Assembly (NCBI RefSeq): GCF_003048575.1
Contig: NZ_PIRZ01000001.1
Span: forward strand, 358,532-422,531
DNA: 64,000 bases
Reading direction: 5' to 3'
Source of the DNA: Campylobacter concisus
Lineage (GTDB): Bacteria; Campylobacterota; Campylobacteria; Campylobacterales; Campylobacteraceae
Shown here: positions 17,737 through 27,980 of the stretch, piece after piece
How the letters are laid out: every line of letters starts with the position of its first letter
Numbering within the stretch: position 1 is the first letter of the stretch
Translations under genes and position numbers: made by a program
Notes under the pieces: generated by a model
The model's database searches: none
Seen by the model: only the letters and a program-made list of their open reading frames with translations
Told to the model about the DNA's origin: nothing

Positions 17737-18948
17737 ATGAAAAAAGTAGTTTTTTTTCTCTTTTTTAGCGTTTGTTCTTTTATAAATTTACACGCTTTAG
17801 AGTGCAGTGATCTTGCTAAAAAAGAGAGCTTTAAAACTACTCCAAACGATCTTGCTTACACGAATGAGGGGCTATTTTACTGTGATGGTTCGCTTTTAAA
17901 TTTAAAAGAGGTAAAAGAGCTTTTTGATGCGAGTGTGGCTGTGAGAAGTGAGTCTCAAAGCTGCGTTGGTGATAGAGTTTATAAAGAAAATTTAAACAAG
18001 CTTAGATGGCTTTTACTAAAAGCGTCATTCGCACCCGAGTTTTACGCAAAAGAGCTTGCAGAGCCAAAGGTTGCTGAGGGAGAAAAAGACGCCAGAATGG
18101 AGTATCTTAGGTACTGGGCAAATGAAAGCTTATTTAATTTTTTAAAATATAAAAAATTTATCGAAGCTTACAAAAATGCTCAAACTCCGCTTGTAAAATT
18201 TTATGAAAGCCTTGGACTTGATACGCCAAGTGCCGCTTACTACGCAACTAGCGTGGTAAATGAGTTTTTGACTTTTGGTGTTGGTAAAAATGTAAATAAA
18301 GCTAAAATTTTAACACCTGAGCAAAGTATGATGGCTCAAAGGATAAATTCCGATGAGCTAGCAAATTTACTTTACTCAAAAAATTTCAGTACCGCTGAGC
18401 TTACAAATTTGCTTAATATCGCACTTTTAAACGAAAAAAGTAGCGATATGATAAAAGAGATTATAAGGCGTGGGGCCGATGTGAATTTGGGCGATGAGAC
18501 GCCGCTATTTTTTGCTTTAAAAAATATAGAAAACGTAAAAATTTTACTTGCAAATAAGGCCGATGTAAATCACAAAAATTTCTTTGGGAAAAGTGTACTT
18601 TTTTATGCTGTGCAGTTTAGCGATAAGCCACTTTGTGAGCTTTTGCTAAAAAATGGTGCCAATGCCAACGAGAGCTATATAGATGAAAATGCCAAGATGA
18701 ATATGATAAATTTGGGTGTGACGCAAGTTGAAGATACATGCGGTCTAGAGCATACGAACAGAAGCGTTTTTATGCATGCAGCAGCTCACGCAACGCCAGA
18801 AATTTTAAAGCTTTTGATAGATAGTGGTGCTGATATAAACGCGACTGATGACGCTGGATTTAATGCGCTTGACTATGCCATGAAAGAACAAAACGAAAAG
18901 ACGATCAAATTTTTAGAAAATTTGGGTTTAAAGCCAAATTTCAATTAG
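17737..18948 (+). CDS. exported ankyrin-repeat protein
   Basis: This 403-residue protein has a signal peptide (MKKVVFFLFFSVCSFINLHA) and so probably acts in the periplasm. The N-terminal half contains cysteines near 23, 50 and 77 and resembles no family I recognise. Residues about 225-400 form ankyrin repeats, seen in IIRRGADVNLGDETPLFFAL, LLKNGANANES and LIDSGADINATDDAGFNALDYA. Ankyrin repeats bind protein partners, but the partner is unknown. ATG 17737 is preferred over TTG 17734 because AAGGAG then sits 5 bases upstream. The SDR gene follows within 9 bases, suggesting one transcript. Confidence 0.8.
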   Translation: MKKVVFFLFFSVCSFINLHALECSDLAKKESFKTTPNDLAYTNEGLFYCDGSLLNLKEVKELFDASVAVRSESQSCVGDRVYKENLNKLRWLLLKASFAPEFYAKELAEPKVAEGEKDARMEYLRYWANESLFNFLKYKKFIEAYKNAQTPLVKFYESLGLDTPSAAYYATSVVNEFLTFGVGKNVNKAKILTPEQSMMAQRINSDELANLLYSKNFSTAELTNLLNIALLNEKSSDMIKEIIRRGADVNLGDETPLFFALKNIENVKILLANKADVNHKNFFGKSVLFYAVQFSDKPLCELLLKNGANANESYIDENAKMNMINLGVTQVEDTCGLEHTNRSVFMHAAAHATPEILKLLIDSGADINATDDAGFNALDYAMKEQNEKTIKFLENLGLKPNFN

Positions 18949-18956
18949 GAAAAATC

Positions 18957-19703
18957 ATGAAAAAGACAGCTTTTGTAACTGGTGCAACATCTGGATTTGG
19001 CGAGGCGATCGCCAGAAGACTCTCAAAAGAGGGCTACAAGATAGTCGCTCTTGCAAGGCGCGAAGATAGGTTAAAGAAGCTTGCAAGCGAGCTTGGCGAT
19101 ACGCATATTATTGTAGCTGACATACGCGATAAAGAAGCTGTTTTTGACGCAGTTGATAGCTTGCCTGAAAATTTTAAAGACATCGAAGTGCTTGTAAATA
19201 ACGCTGGTATGGCTCTTGGACTTGAAAAGACGATAGATGCGAAGGTGGAGGACTTTGAGGCGATGATAGACACCAACGTCAAGGGTCTTATCTACTCAAC
19301 AAAGGCGGTTTTGCCGCTACTTTACAAGCAAGAAAAGGGCTATATCTTTAATATTGGCTCGACAGCTGGCTCATGGCCATATCCTGGAAGTAACGTTTAT
19401 GGTGCTACAAAGGCCTTTGTGAAGCAGTTTAGCTTAAATTTAAGAAACGACCTAGTCGGTACAAATATTAGAGTCACAAACATCGAGCCAGGGCTTTGCA
19501 AGACTGAATTTAGCGAGGTTAGGTTTAGGGGAGATAAGGCAAAGGCGGATAGCCTTTATGAAAATACAAATTTCATCACATCTGAGGATATCGCGACTAT
19601 TTTGGTAAATTGTCTAAATATGCCCGGAAGTGTCAATATAAATAGAGTCGAAGTCATGGCAAATACGCAGACTTGGGCTGGGCTTGCGATAGAAAAATTT
19701 TAA
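18957..19703 (+). CDS. short-chain dehydrogenase, YdfG-like
   Basis: This 248-residue NADP(H)-type oxidoreductase shows the classical SDR features: TGATSGFG at 8-15 for cofactor, NNAG at 81-84, and the catalytic S135, Y148 and K152. The full pattern resembles YdfG, which oxidises L-allo-threonine, serine and 3-hydroxy acids. This substrate range is known for the family and not shown here. It follows the ankyrin gene closely and precedes the antiporter gene by 9 bases. Confidence 0.85.
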   Translation: MKKTAFVTGATSGFGEAIARRLSKEGYKIVALARREDRLKKLASELGDTHIIVADIRDKEAVFDAVDSLPENFKDIEVLVNNAGMALGLEKTIDAKVEDFEAMIDTNVKGLIYSTKAVLPLLYKQEKGYIFNIGSTAGSWPYPGSNVYGATKAFVKQFSLNLRNDLVGTNIRVTNIEPGLCKTEFSEVRFRGDKAKADSLYENTNFITSEDIATILVNCLNMPGSVNINRVEVMANTQTWAGLAIEKF

Positions 19704-19712
19704 GGAGTTCTT

Positions 19713-21407
19713 GTGAGACAAATTTTATTATTACTTTTTTTTAGCGTTGCGCTTTTTGGTGTCGATCCAGAAGTGGCAAAGAGAAACGCTGAAATTTATG
19801 GCGTATTTACGCTTATACCACCTGTTGTGGCAATAGCACTTGCTTTTATCACAAAAGACGTCATCTTGTCGCTATTTATAGGTGTTTTTAGCGGAACATT
19901 TCTCATAAATATCATCAATGAAAACATCTTTATGGGTATCGTAAAAGGCTTTACAGGTATCGTCTCAAGGGTCGTTGAATCAATGGCTGATAAGACTGAT
20001 TCAGGTATTTTGCTTCAAGTGCTTTGTATCGGTGGTGTGGTCGCACTCATCACAAAGATGGGCGGTACAAAGGCGGTTGCTCTTTGGCTTAGCAAAAAAG
20101 CAAAGACTGGTATCTCTGCTCAAATTTCAACTTGGCTCATGGGAATTTTTGTATTTTTCGATGACTACGCAAATGCCTTAATAGTAGGTCCTATCATGAG
20201 ACCAATAAGCGATAAATTTAAAATAAGCCGCGAAAAACTAGCTTTTATCATCGATGCTACTGCGGCACCGATCGCTGGTATTGCTATCATCTCGACATGG
20301 GTTGGCCTTGAGGTTTCACTCATCGAAAAGGGCTATGAACTAGTTGGAGAGACTGGTATTAACGCTTATTCTGTATTTATCGAGACAATTCCATATAGAT
20401 TTTACAACCTTTTTATACTGTTTTTCATAGTTTGTACTGCCTTGATGCAACGTGAATACGGCCCAATGCTATTAGCTGAAAGACGTGCCAGAAAGGGCGA
20501 ACTTCACTCAGGTAAAACTCAAATTCAAGACCTAGAAGATAAAACACTTGAGCCAAAAGAGGGCGTAAAACTAAGTGCCTCAAATGCTGTTGTGCCACTT
20601 CTTGTGTTGGTTATTGGCGCATTTACTAGTTTTTATTTTAGTGGTCTTGCTGCACTTGAGGGTGATGCTCTTAAAAATGCACTTGCTAATCCGCTTTCAT
20701 TTTCTACATTTAAAGATACTTTTGGTGAGGCAGACTCAGCTACATCGTTATTTCAAGCAGCGTTACTTGCTAGTATCGTAGCTATCACAATGGGTGTTTG
20801 GCGTAAAATTTTTGACGTAAAAGAGGCTATCAGCACATGGGTAAAAGGCTGGAAAACTATGATAATTACAGTTGTGATCTTACTTCTTGCATGGAGCCTT
20901 AGTGCTGTTATCAAAGAGCTTGGCACATCAAGATATTTGGTTGATCTATTAAGCTCTTCAACACCTAAATTTATCCTGCCAGTGGCTGTTTTTATCCTTG
21001 GTTCATTTATTAGCTTCTCGACTGGAACGAGCTACGGAACAATGGGAATTTTGATGCCTCTGGCTATCCCGTTAGCTTATGCGGTCGGCAAAAACTACGG
21101 ACTAGAGGGCGATGCGATGCATGCATATATGATCGTAAATATCTCAGGCGTGCTTACAGGTGCGATCTTTGGCGATCACTGCTCACCGATCTCGGATACT
21201 ACGATACTTTCATCAATGGGCGCAGGATGTAACCATATCGATCACGTCTCAACTCAAATGGTCTATGCGCTTAGCGTTTGTGCAGTTTGTGTGCTAGTTG
21301 GTTACTTACCAGTTGCTCTTGGTCTTAGTGTTTGGATCGCGCTTCCTTGCGGATTTTTAGCGATTTGGGCGCTAGTTAGATTTGTTGGAAAGAAAGTAGA
21401 AGCATAA
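19713..21407 (+). CDS. NhaC-family Na+/H+ antiporter
   Basis: This 564-residue inner membrane protein has about a dozen hydrophobic segments, beginning with a signal-like helix. The central FFDDYANALIVGPIMRPISDKF and later GDHCSPISDTTILSS segments are hallmarks of the NhaC (PF03553) family, which exchanges sodium or other small solutes for protons. Which ion it moves cannot be read from the sequence. It starts at GTG 19713, with AAGGAG 5 bases upstream. trmA begins 3 bases after its stop. Confidence 0.85.
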   Translation: MRQILLLLFFSVALFGVDPEVAKRNAEIYGVFTLIPPVVAIALAFITKDVILSLFIGVFSGTFLINIINENIFMGIVKGFTGIVSRVVESMADKTDSGILLQVLCIGGVVALITKMGGTKAVALWLSKKAKTGISAQISTWLMGIFVFFDDYANALIVGPIMRPISDKFKISREKLAFIIDATAAPIAGIAIISTWVGLEVSLIEKGYELVGETGINAYSVFIETIPYRFYNLFILFFIVCTALMQREYGPMLLAERRARKGELHSGKTQIQDLEDKTLEPKEGVKLSASNAVVPLLVLVIGAFTSFYFSGLAALEGDALKNALANPLSFSTFKDTFGEADSATSLFQAALLASIVAITMGVWRKIFDVKEAISTWVKGWKTMIITVVILLLAWSLSAVIKELGTSRYLVDLLSSSTPKFILPVAVFILGSFISFSTGTSYGTMGILMPLAIPLAYAVGKNYGLEGDAMHAYMIVNISGVLTGAIFGDHCSPISDTTILSSMGAGCNHIDHVSTQMVYALSVCAVCVLVGYLPVALGLSVWIALPCGFLAIWALVRFVGKKVEA

Positions 21408-21409
21408 AT

Positions 21410-22513
21410 TTGGATTGCAATTATTTAAAAGAGTGCGGCTCTTGCACTCTTTTTACTCCTTATGATGAGCAAATTCTATTTAAAACTGACCTTGTAAAAC
21501 AAAATTTTTCAGAGTTTTATGATGGTGAGTTTGATGTTTTTAGCTCAACACCAAAACATTACCGCACAAGAGCTGAGTTTGGCATCTGGCACGAGGGCAG
21601 CGAGCTTTACTACACTATGCATGCAAAAGAAAAGGGAAAGAGAATTTTTATAGATGAGTGCCCAAAGGTCTGCGAGGAAATTTCAGATCTCATGCCAAGG
21701 CTACTTGAAAATTTACAAAATGATGAAAATTTACACACAAAGCTTTTTGGCGTAGAATTTATCTCTTGTAAAAGTGGTATTTTGGTCACGCTTCTTTATC
21801 ATAAAAGGCTTGATGGTGATTTTGAATCGGCGATGAAAATTCTAGCTAGCAAGCTTGAGGTCACCATACTTGCTAGATCTCGCGGGCAAAAGCTGCTAAG
21901 TGGTGAGCTAAATTTGATAGACGAGCTAAATATTGGAGGTCAAATTTATAAATTTAGCCTATCTGAAAATGCCTTTATTCAGCCAAATAGAGCCGTAAAT
22001 GAAAAGATGATAGCTTGGGCAAAAGAGTGCGTGCAAGGCGGTGCTGACCTTCTTGAGCTCTACTGCGGACATGGAAATTTTACTATCCCGCTTTCGTTTA
22101 AATTTAAAAACGTTCTTGCCACTGAAATTTCAAAAAGCTCGATCGCAAATGCCATTAAAAACTGCGAGCTAAATGGGGTAGAAAATATCAAATTTTTACG
22201 TATGGACGCCGACGAGCTAATGAGTGCATTTGCTGGCGTTAGGGAATTTAATAGACTAAAGGATATAAATTTAAGCGACTTTAACTTCTCTCACGTCCTT
22301 GTCGATCCGCCTCGTGCAGGACTAAGCGAAAGTGTCGTAAATTTCATCAAAAATTTTAAAAATATCATCTATATATCGTGCAATCCAGAGACTCTAAAAG
22401 AAAATTTAAAAGAGCTTTGTAAAAGCCATGAAGTGATAAAATTTGCCATTTTTGATCAGTTTGCAAATACTCATCACATCGAGTGTGGCGTGCTACTAAG
22501 GGCAAAAGAATAA
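21410..22513 (+). CDS. trmA: tRNA (uracil-5-)-methyltransferase TrmA
   Basis: This 367-residue enzyme makes 5-methyluridine at tRNA position 54 using S-adenosylmethionine. The S-adenosylmethionine site is ELYCGHGNFTIPL (about 218-230), the catalytic nucleophile is C324 in ISCNPETL, and the C-terminal HHIECGVLLR carries the general base glutamate. The protein starts DCNYLKECGSCTLF, which matches family N-termini, so TTG 21410 is taken as the start although the ribosome site is weak. Its position 3 bases after the antiporter gene suggests translational coupling. Confidence 0.93.
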   Translation: MDCNYLKECGSCTLFTPYDEQILFKTDLVKQNFSEFYDGEFDVFSSTPKHYRTRAEFGIWHEGSELYYTMHAKEKGKRIFIDECPKVCEEISDLMPRLLENLQNDENLHTKLFGVEFISCKSGILVTLLYHKRLDGDFESAMKILASKLEVTILARSRGQKLLSGELNLIDELNIGGQIYKFSLSENAFIQPNRAVNEKMIAWAKECVQGGADLLELYCGHGNFTIPLSFKFKNVLATEISKSSIANAIKNCELNGVENIKFLRMDADELMSAFAGVREFNRLKDINLSDFNFSHVLVDPPRAGLSESVVNFIKNFKNIIYISCNPETLKENLKELCKSHEVIKFAIFDQFANTHHIECGVLLRAKE

Positions 22514-22535
22514 TTTAAAAAAGGAAAAATAAAAA

Positions 22536-23747
22536 ATGGTTTCACTAAATAAAATCATCCAAGCAAAGATTACGATCGGTCATTTTGTAAATAAAACTCC
22601 ATTTGCTTTGAGTGCGAAACTTAGTAAAAATTTGGGAGCAAGCATCTATCTAAAAGAGGAAAATTTACAACGAACCGGAGCTTATAAAATAAGAGGCGCT
22701 TACAATAAAATAGCTAGCCTAAGTGATGAGGAGAGAAAGCGTGGAGTCGTGGCTGCAAGTGCTGGCAATCATGCTCAAGGTGTAGCGATAAGTGCGAAAG
22801 AATTTGGCGTGCATGCTTGTATCATCATGCCAGAATCAACCCCGCTTCTAAAGGTTGCTGGTACTAAAGACCTTGGTGCAGAGGTTATTTTAAAAGGTGA
22901 TAATTTTGACGAGGCGTACGCTTTTGCGGTTAATTACGCCAAAGATAAGGGTATGACCTTTGTTCATCCATTTAACGACGAGTACGTCATGGCAGGGCAG
23001 GGCACTGTGGGACTTGAGATGCTTGATGAGATAAGCGATCTTGATATAGTCATCGTCCCAGTTGGCGGCGGCGGATTAGCTAGCGGTGTGGCAAGCTGTA
23101 TAAAACAAGTTAATCCAAAGACAAAAGTAATCTGTGTCGGTGCAAAAGGCGCTCCAGCGATGTTTAATAGCTACGGCGCTAAAAAAAGCATAAACTCAAA
23201 ATCAGTTCGCACTATAGCTGACGGTATCGCTGTGCGTGATGCGAGTGAGATCACGCTAGCAAATATTATTGAGTGTGTTGATGAGTTTGTGCAAGTTGAT
23301 GACGAGGAGATTGCAACTGCGATTTTGTTTTTGCTAGAGACGCAAAAGATTGTTGTAGAAGGAGCTGGCGCAGCTGGTGTGGCAGCACTTATGCATGATA
23401 AGATCAAATTTAAAAAAGGTGCGAAGATAGGCGTGGTGCTAAGTGGCGGAAATATCGATGTTCAGGTACTTTCTATCATCATCGAAAAGGGTCTTATCAA
23501 GTCTCACCGCAAGATGACACTACAAATAACACTTGTGGATAAGCCAGGAGCGCTCATGAGCCTAACTGATAGCCTAAAATCAGCAAATGCGAACATCGTA
23601 AAGATTGATTACGATCGCTTCTCAACAAGGCTTGATTACGGTGATGCTAATATCACGATCACACTTGAGACAAAGGGTCTTGAACATCAAGAAAAGATCA
23701 AAGAAGTGCTTGCTAAAAACGGTTTTTCTTTCACTCAACTATTTTAA
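22536..23747 (+). CDS. ilvA: threonine ammonia-lyase
   Basis: This 403-residue pyridoxal-phosphate enzyme deaminates threonine to 2-oxobutanoate, the first step of isoleucine synthesis, or serves catabolism. The cofactor lysine is K51 in AYKIRGAYNK, and the phosphate-binding loop is VGGGGLASG (about 177-185). A single ACT-like domain fills about 325-403, as in the shorter, often catabolic-type enzymes, where biosynthetic E. coli IlvA has two. The feedback properties cannot be read here. A strong bidirectional hairpin follows. Confidence 0.92.
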   Translation: MVSLNKIIQAKITIGHFVNKTPFALSAKLSKNLGASIYLKEENLQRTGAYKIRGAYNKIASLSDEERKRGVVAASAGNHAQGVAISAKEFGVHACIIMPESTPLLKVAGTKDLGAEVILKGDNFDEAYAFAVNYAKDKGMTFVHPFNDEYVMAGQGTVGLEMLDEISDLDIVIVPVGGGGLASGVASCIKQVNPKTKVICVGAKGAPAMFNSYGAKKSINSKSVRTIADGIAVRDASEITLANIIECVDEFVQVDDEEIATAILFLLETQKIVVEGAGAAGVAALMHDKIKFKKGAKIGVVLSGGNIDVQVLSIIIEKGLIKSHRKMTLQITLVDKPGALMSLTDSLKSANANIVKIDYDRFSTRLDYGDANITITLETKGLEHQEKIKEVLAKNGFSFTQLF

Positions 23748-23754
23748 TTTAATG

Positions 23755-23780
23755 GCTCGCTACTATTTAAAGTAGCGAGC
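23755..23780. terminator. bidirectional terminator between ilvA and the autotransporter
   Basis: GCTCGCTACT (23755-23764) pairs perfectly with AGTAGCGAGC (23771-23780) around the 6-base loop ATTTAA. It lies between two convergent genes and is AT-rich on both flanks, so it can serve both directions. Confidence 0.75.
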
Positions 23781-23792
23781 ATGATTTACCTA

Positions 23793-26700
23793 TTAAAACA
23801 AAATTTCAAATTTCGCATTTACGCTGTTTGACTTCACGTCTTTAGTAAAAGCACCTGTGTAAGATAAACCTAAATTTATATTTTTATAAACATTAGCTTT
23901 TACACCAAGGCTAGCTGTGCCAAGATCGCGCACCTCTTTTCCTTCAAGTTCCAAGTATCCAGCATTTGCGATATTTACGCCGATATTTGGTCTCGTATCG
24001 CCAACTAGTCTATTGTAGGCTATATCAGCTTCAAATTTCATCTTTGTATTACCAAGACTAAATGGCACACTAGGGTTTAGGCCTATGCTCAATACACCTA
24101 AATTTCTAGTTTTTTCATCAACATCCATTCTGAAAATTCCTACATTTTGGCTAGTGCTATCAGTTTTCATATGTAGATAGCTTGCACCTACATAAGGATT
24201 TAGTGAGAAATTCGCACTATTAAATGCTGTTAGTGCCAAATTTGCGTAAGCAGTAAGTGCTTTTTCCTTGCTTTTTACATGCTCATCTGAGTAGAAACTA
24301 ACGATCGTAGCACCATTTTGCGTTTTTCGTTTAGAATTTGTATATATGAGACCAAGGTCTAGTTTTGTGCTAGCGATCTGGCTTTTTCCGTAGATGCCTA
24401 TACTTGTGCCTTTTGTTTTATAAGCATCATCGCCATCTTCTTTTACTTTTTCACTGCTAGCACCAAGCACGCCACCAAGTGTGAAAACATCATTTATGCT
24501 ACCGTCAAATCCAAAAAGCTGAGTGAGTGAGTTTGCTTTTACATCATCAAATTTTATAGCATTAGCCATGGTATTTGACCAAAAATTCATACCACTCGCA
24601 TCGATTGCTTTTGCACTGAATGGATCAAATTCATGGTTGATGATTGCATTTTTGAGTAAGATGTTTTCTAGTAAAAATGCATTATGTTGAGCTAAATTTG
24701 CATTATTTGCAAATGTTTTTAGCGTATCACTTGCTTCTTTTGGTGTAGCGTAGATGAAGTGTCTATATAGATCACTCGTGATGACTGCTGGTCTACTTCT
24801 AAACGGCGAAGCAAGGAGTGCTGGTCTGCTAGCTGTACTCTCTATGAGCTGTGCTACTCTTTTTTGGTTATCGCTAGCTGCAATACTTGTTATCGTGTTT
24901 TTTGATTTTTTAAGTGTTAATTCTAGCTTGTTGTCACTATAATTTCTACTAAGATCAAAAAATGCATATTTTCTTAAGATGGTGTCATTATAGCCACTAA
25001 AATTTCCAGTTACGGTGTAAGTTTTTGCTTTTGAGCTATCATCATATAGTCTTTTCATGACATCTACATCTGGCTCGCTTATACCTATGATAGAGTTCTT
25101 CTCAAAATTTAGATTTAAATTTGCTGCATTATTTGAGATGATATAACTACCGCCTGTTTTTATAGTAGCTTTTACTGCGTCATTTGTGCTTTTTCTAGTT
25201 ACATCTTTAAAAGATAGCTTTTGAGAAAGTCTACTTTTATCAATCTCTCTAACACTCATCTCTTTAACAATCTCAAGCGCACCCCCATTTTCGACTACTA
25301 CTTCGCTTGATTTTAGTGATTGATTTAGTGCTGTGATCTTGCCACTTTTTATTATGGTTTTGCCAGTGTATGAGTTGGTGCCTGCTAGTTTTAGAGTGCC
25401 TAGACCTCTCTTAATAAGAGTTCCTTCATAGCCTTCTCTAGCTCTTTGTTCTCTTGCCTTTTCTCTAGCGTTGCCTATATCAAGTTCAGCTCTTTGCTCG
25501 GCTGTTAAATTTGACATTTTCTCAAGCTTAGCCTTGCGATTAGCCCAAATTTGTCCTTCTGCTTCATCTTCAGTCTTTCTGTATTTTATAGCTACATCGC
25601 TGATATTATTTGAGTAAAGATCGTCTGTATCTAGACTTACATCAAATACGCCTAGTAGCTGTCCTGGTCCAAACATAGCCTTTGACATATCAAGTGCTCC
25701 CCAGCCCCAGCGCTCATCAGGTACGCCAAGTGGCGCAGTAAAGCCAGAAATTCTTCTTGTATCGGCTGGCTTTTTAAACTCATCTCTAACTTGTCTTGCG
25801 GTAGTTAGCAAAACATCTCTTGCTTGAGAGTTGCTCATATATGGATATCTTTGCATGACAAGACCAAGTGCGCCAGTGACGTGTGGAGCCGCCATTGATG
25901 TACCATCCCAGCTATCATAACCAGCCTCTCCATTTTTAGGATCAACTGTGCTTGATTTTATACTTTTACCAGGTGCTGCGATACTCCACCATTTTGAGTG
26001 TCCTGCGGTGTTAAAATGTTGTGCATCGCCATCTGTCATTCCAGTAACGTTTATCCAGTATTTTTCAGCATCTGGACGAAAATATGGAAGCATTGCTCTT
26101 GTGTATGACTCTTTCATGCCATTTCTATTTCCGGCAGTAAAGACTTGAATGATGCCGTATTTTTTGGCGACTTCATAAGCGGCATCCATGAAATTTTTGC
26201 CTTTTGTAACAAATGGATAGTAGCTTTTATAGGCTGCGTCAAGGTCTTTTATATCTAAGCTATTGCCACCATCAAATCCAGTTGCTCCCTCATAAGCTTT
26301 ATAAAATTTTCGGTTTGAACCCCAGCTATTATTTATAGCTCTTGCGCCACCTTTGGCTAGTCCCTCATAAGATGCTAAAAAGAAGTTGTAGTCTTGGTTT
26401 GGTCCATATGTCATACCGTCGGTTCCGCCAGTATTTCCTACTATAAGTTTTGAGCCAAATGCTACACCATGCATCCCTTTTCCATCTCTTGAACCAGCAA
26501 TTGTACCAGCTACGTGTGTGCCGTGTGAGTCGTTTACGCCAGCGATCCAGTTGCCATCAGCTTCAAATTTTTCACCTTTTTTAAAGTCGCCAAAGTCAGC
26601 TCTATTTTTATCAGTGCTTCCTTTTTTTAAAAAAGGAGAGTTGCCGTGCTCAGTATCTGGATATTTTTGTCCGTCTTTGTAGTAGCTGCCAGAAATTTTT

Positions 26701-26984
26701 AGCGCGCTTATCCTACTATCGCTAAGTTCAGGATGGCTAAGTAATGCGCCAGAGTCCATAACGCCAAGCGTCACACCTTTGCCCGTTACTCCAAGAGCAT
26801 ACGCGATAGCTGCATTGATACGCTTTAGTCCCCAGTATGCTTCATATTCAGCGCTCTGCCAGCTGCTTATGTCGCCAAATTTACCACTTTCTTGATCGTT
26901 AGCATTTAGTGAATTTGCAAACAAAAGAGTACAACAAGCTGCGCTTATCAAAATACATTTTTTATTTAAAATGGATCTTTTCAC
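23793..26984 (-). CDS. subtilisin-like serine protease autotransporter
   Basis: This 1063-residue type Va autotransporter carries a subtilase passenger. It has a signal peptide of about 28 residues and an S8 protease domain with the full set D77 (VMDSGALLSH), H154 (DSHGTHVAG), oxyanion N286 (TAGNRNG) and S363 (GTSMAAPH), so it should be active. At about 535-575 a passenger-associated transport repeat (GLGTLKLAGTNSYTG) is followed by a beta-helix linker. The C-terminal barrel fills about 790-1063 and ends in phenylalanine (FEILF), as outer membrane barrels do. It may cut host proteins or process other surface proteins. A role in virulence is inference. Confidence 0.92.
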   Translation of the reverse strand: MKRSILNKKCILISAACCTLLFANSLNANDQESGKFGDISSWQSAEYEAYWGLKRINAAIAYALGVTGKGVTLGVMDSGALLSHPELSDSRISALKISGSYYKDGQKYPDTEHGNSPFLKKGSTDKNRADFGDFKKGEKFEADGNWIAGVNDSHGTHVAGTIAGSRDGKGMHGVAFGSKLIVGNTGGTDGMTYGPNQDYNFFLASYEGLAKGGARAINNSWGSNRKFYKAYEGATGFDGGNSLDIKDLDAAYKSYYPFVTKGKNFMDAAYEVAKKYGIIQVFTAGNRNGMKESYTRAMLPYFRPDAEKYWINVTGMTDGDAQHFNTAGHSKWWSIAAPGKSIKSSTVDPKNGEAGYDSWDGTSMAAPHVTGALGLVMQRYPYMSNSQARDVLLTTARQVRDEFKKPADTRRISGFTAPLGVPDERWGWGALDMSKAMFGPGQLLGVFDVSLDTDDLYSNNISDVAIKYRKTEDEAEGQIWANRKAKLEKMSNLTAEQRAELDIGNAREKAREQRAREGYEGTLIKRGLGTLKLAGTNSYTGKTIIKSGKITALNQSLKSSEVVVENGGALEIVKEMSVREIDKSRLSQKLSFKDVTRKSTNDAVKATIKTGGSYIISNNAANLNLNFEKNSIIGISEPDVDVMKRLYDDSSKAKTYTVTGNFSGYNDTILRKYAFFDLSRNYSDNKLELTLKKSKNTITSIAASDNQKRVAQLIESTASRPALLASPFRSRPAVITSDLYRHFIYATPKEASDTLKTFANNANLAQHNAFLLENILLKNAIINHEFDPFSAKAIDASGMNFWSNTMANAIKFDDVKANSLTQLFGFDGSINDVFTLGGVLGASSEKVKEDGDDAYKTKGTSIGIYGKSQIASTKLDLGLIYTNSKRKTQNGATIVSFYSDEHVKSKEKALTAYANLALTAFNSANFSLNPYVGASYLHMKTDSTSQNVGIFRMDVDEKTRNLGVLSIGLNPSVPFSLGNTKMKFEADIAYNRLVGDTRPNIGVNIANAGYLELEGKEVRDLGTASLGVKANVYKNINLGLSYTGAFTKDVKSNSVNAKFEILF

Positions 26985-27264
26985 ATCTTATCCTTTTGCA
27001 TAAAATTTAAATGGATTGTAATATCCTTAAAATAAATTATTAATTAAAATATTAAAATTTATGATAAAAATTTACTTTAATAATCCCATTTTTACGCTAT
27101 TTTTACTATAAGATATGGAAAAATGATCAAGATAATATCACTTAAATATTATTAATTACTATTTTACTTTAAAACAATTATTTAAATATAATTTTTAATA
27201 AAAATAGAATTTCACCTTTGCTTTACAAATTTAAGCTAAAATAGCAAGCTTTAAAGGAGAAAAA
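26985..27264. other. divergent AT-rich intergenic region
   Basis: This region separates the autotransporter from the DUF4230 gene. It contains only A/T-rich sequence without a protein-like frame. A -10-like TAAAAT lies at 27237-27242 on the plus strand. It probably holds both promoters. Confidence 0.5.
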
Positions 27265-27960
27265 ATGAGCGAATATGCAAATTTGATATTAGCTATCTTA
27301 CTAGCTGTTTTGGCATTTGCATTTTATAGGTCAAATAAGGCGTTAAAAAAAGCAAAAGATGATAGCGAAAATCTCTCAGTCAGCACCGAAATTTCACAGC
27401 TTAAAAGCATCAGCGAGCTATCTGTTTTTCAAGTTTATAGCAAAGAGATCGTCACAAAGACAGATCATGCGTTTGGAAATTTTGGCAAAGAGTATCTAAG
27501 ATGGCTTATAAGCGAGAAGAAGCTTTCGATGATATTTGAGTTTGAGATAAATTTCATCTACGATCTAACTAGCCCAAAGCTCGAGATCATGCAGATAGCA
27601 AACTCTAGCTATAAGATAAAAATGCCTCCTTGCAAGTATAAATTTTCGATCGCAGATATGAAATTTTATGATGAGAAAAATGGCAAATTTATACCATTTT
27701 TGCTGCCTGACTCGCTAAATGGCTTTTTTGGTAGCACATTTACAGAAGAGGACAAAAACAGACTTATAGAAGAGGCCAGAAGTGAAGTAAAAAAGATGAG
27801 CGTTCGTCTTATCTCACAGCTTCAAGGCAAGATCCATAAATCGGCTCGCGATACGCTTGAAGCGATAGCTAAAAGCTTTGGGGCAAACAAAGTTGAGTTT
27901 ATTTTTGACGATAATGATGAGCAGATAAGCTCGCAACTAAATTTAGAAAATATCGCATAA
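27265..27960 (+). CDS. membrane-anchored DUF4230 protein
   Basis: This 231-residue protein has one N-terminal membrane helix (about 4-22) and a soluble domain. The domain pattern, with INFIYDLTSPKLEI and KIKMPPCKYKFS in the middle, fits DUF4230, a family of unknown function often anchored in the membrane. AAAGGAG precedes the ATG. The Dyp peroxidase gene starts 20 bases after its stop, so the two are probably co-transcribed, but no joint role is known. Confidence 0.7.
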   Translation: MSEYANLILAILLAVLAFAFYRSNKALKKAKDDSENLSVSTEISQLKSISELSVFQVYSKEIVTKTDHAFGNFGKEYLRWLISEKKLSMIFEFEINFIYDLTSPKLEIMQIANSSYKIKMPPCKYKFSIADMKFYDEKNGKFIPFLLPDSLNGFFGSTFTEEDKNRLIEEARSEVKKMSVRLISQLQGKIHKSARDTLEAIAKSFGANKVEFIFDDNDEQISSQLNLENIA

Positions 27961-27980
27961 AACTTCAAAAAGGAGAAAAA

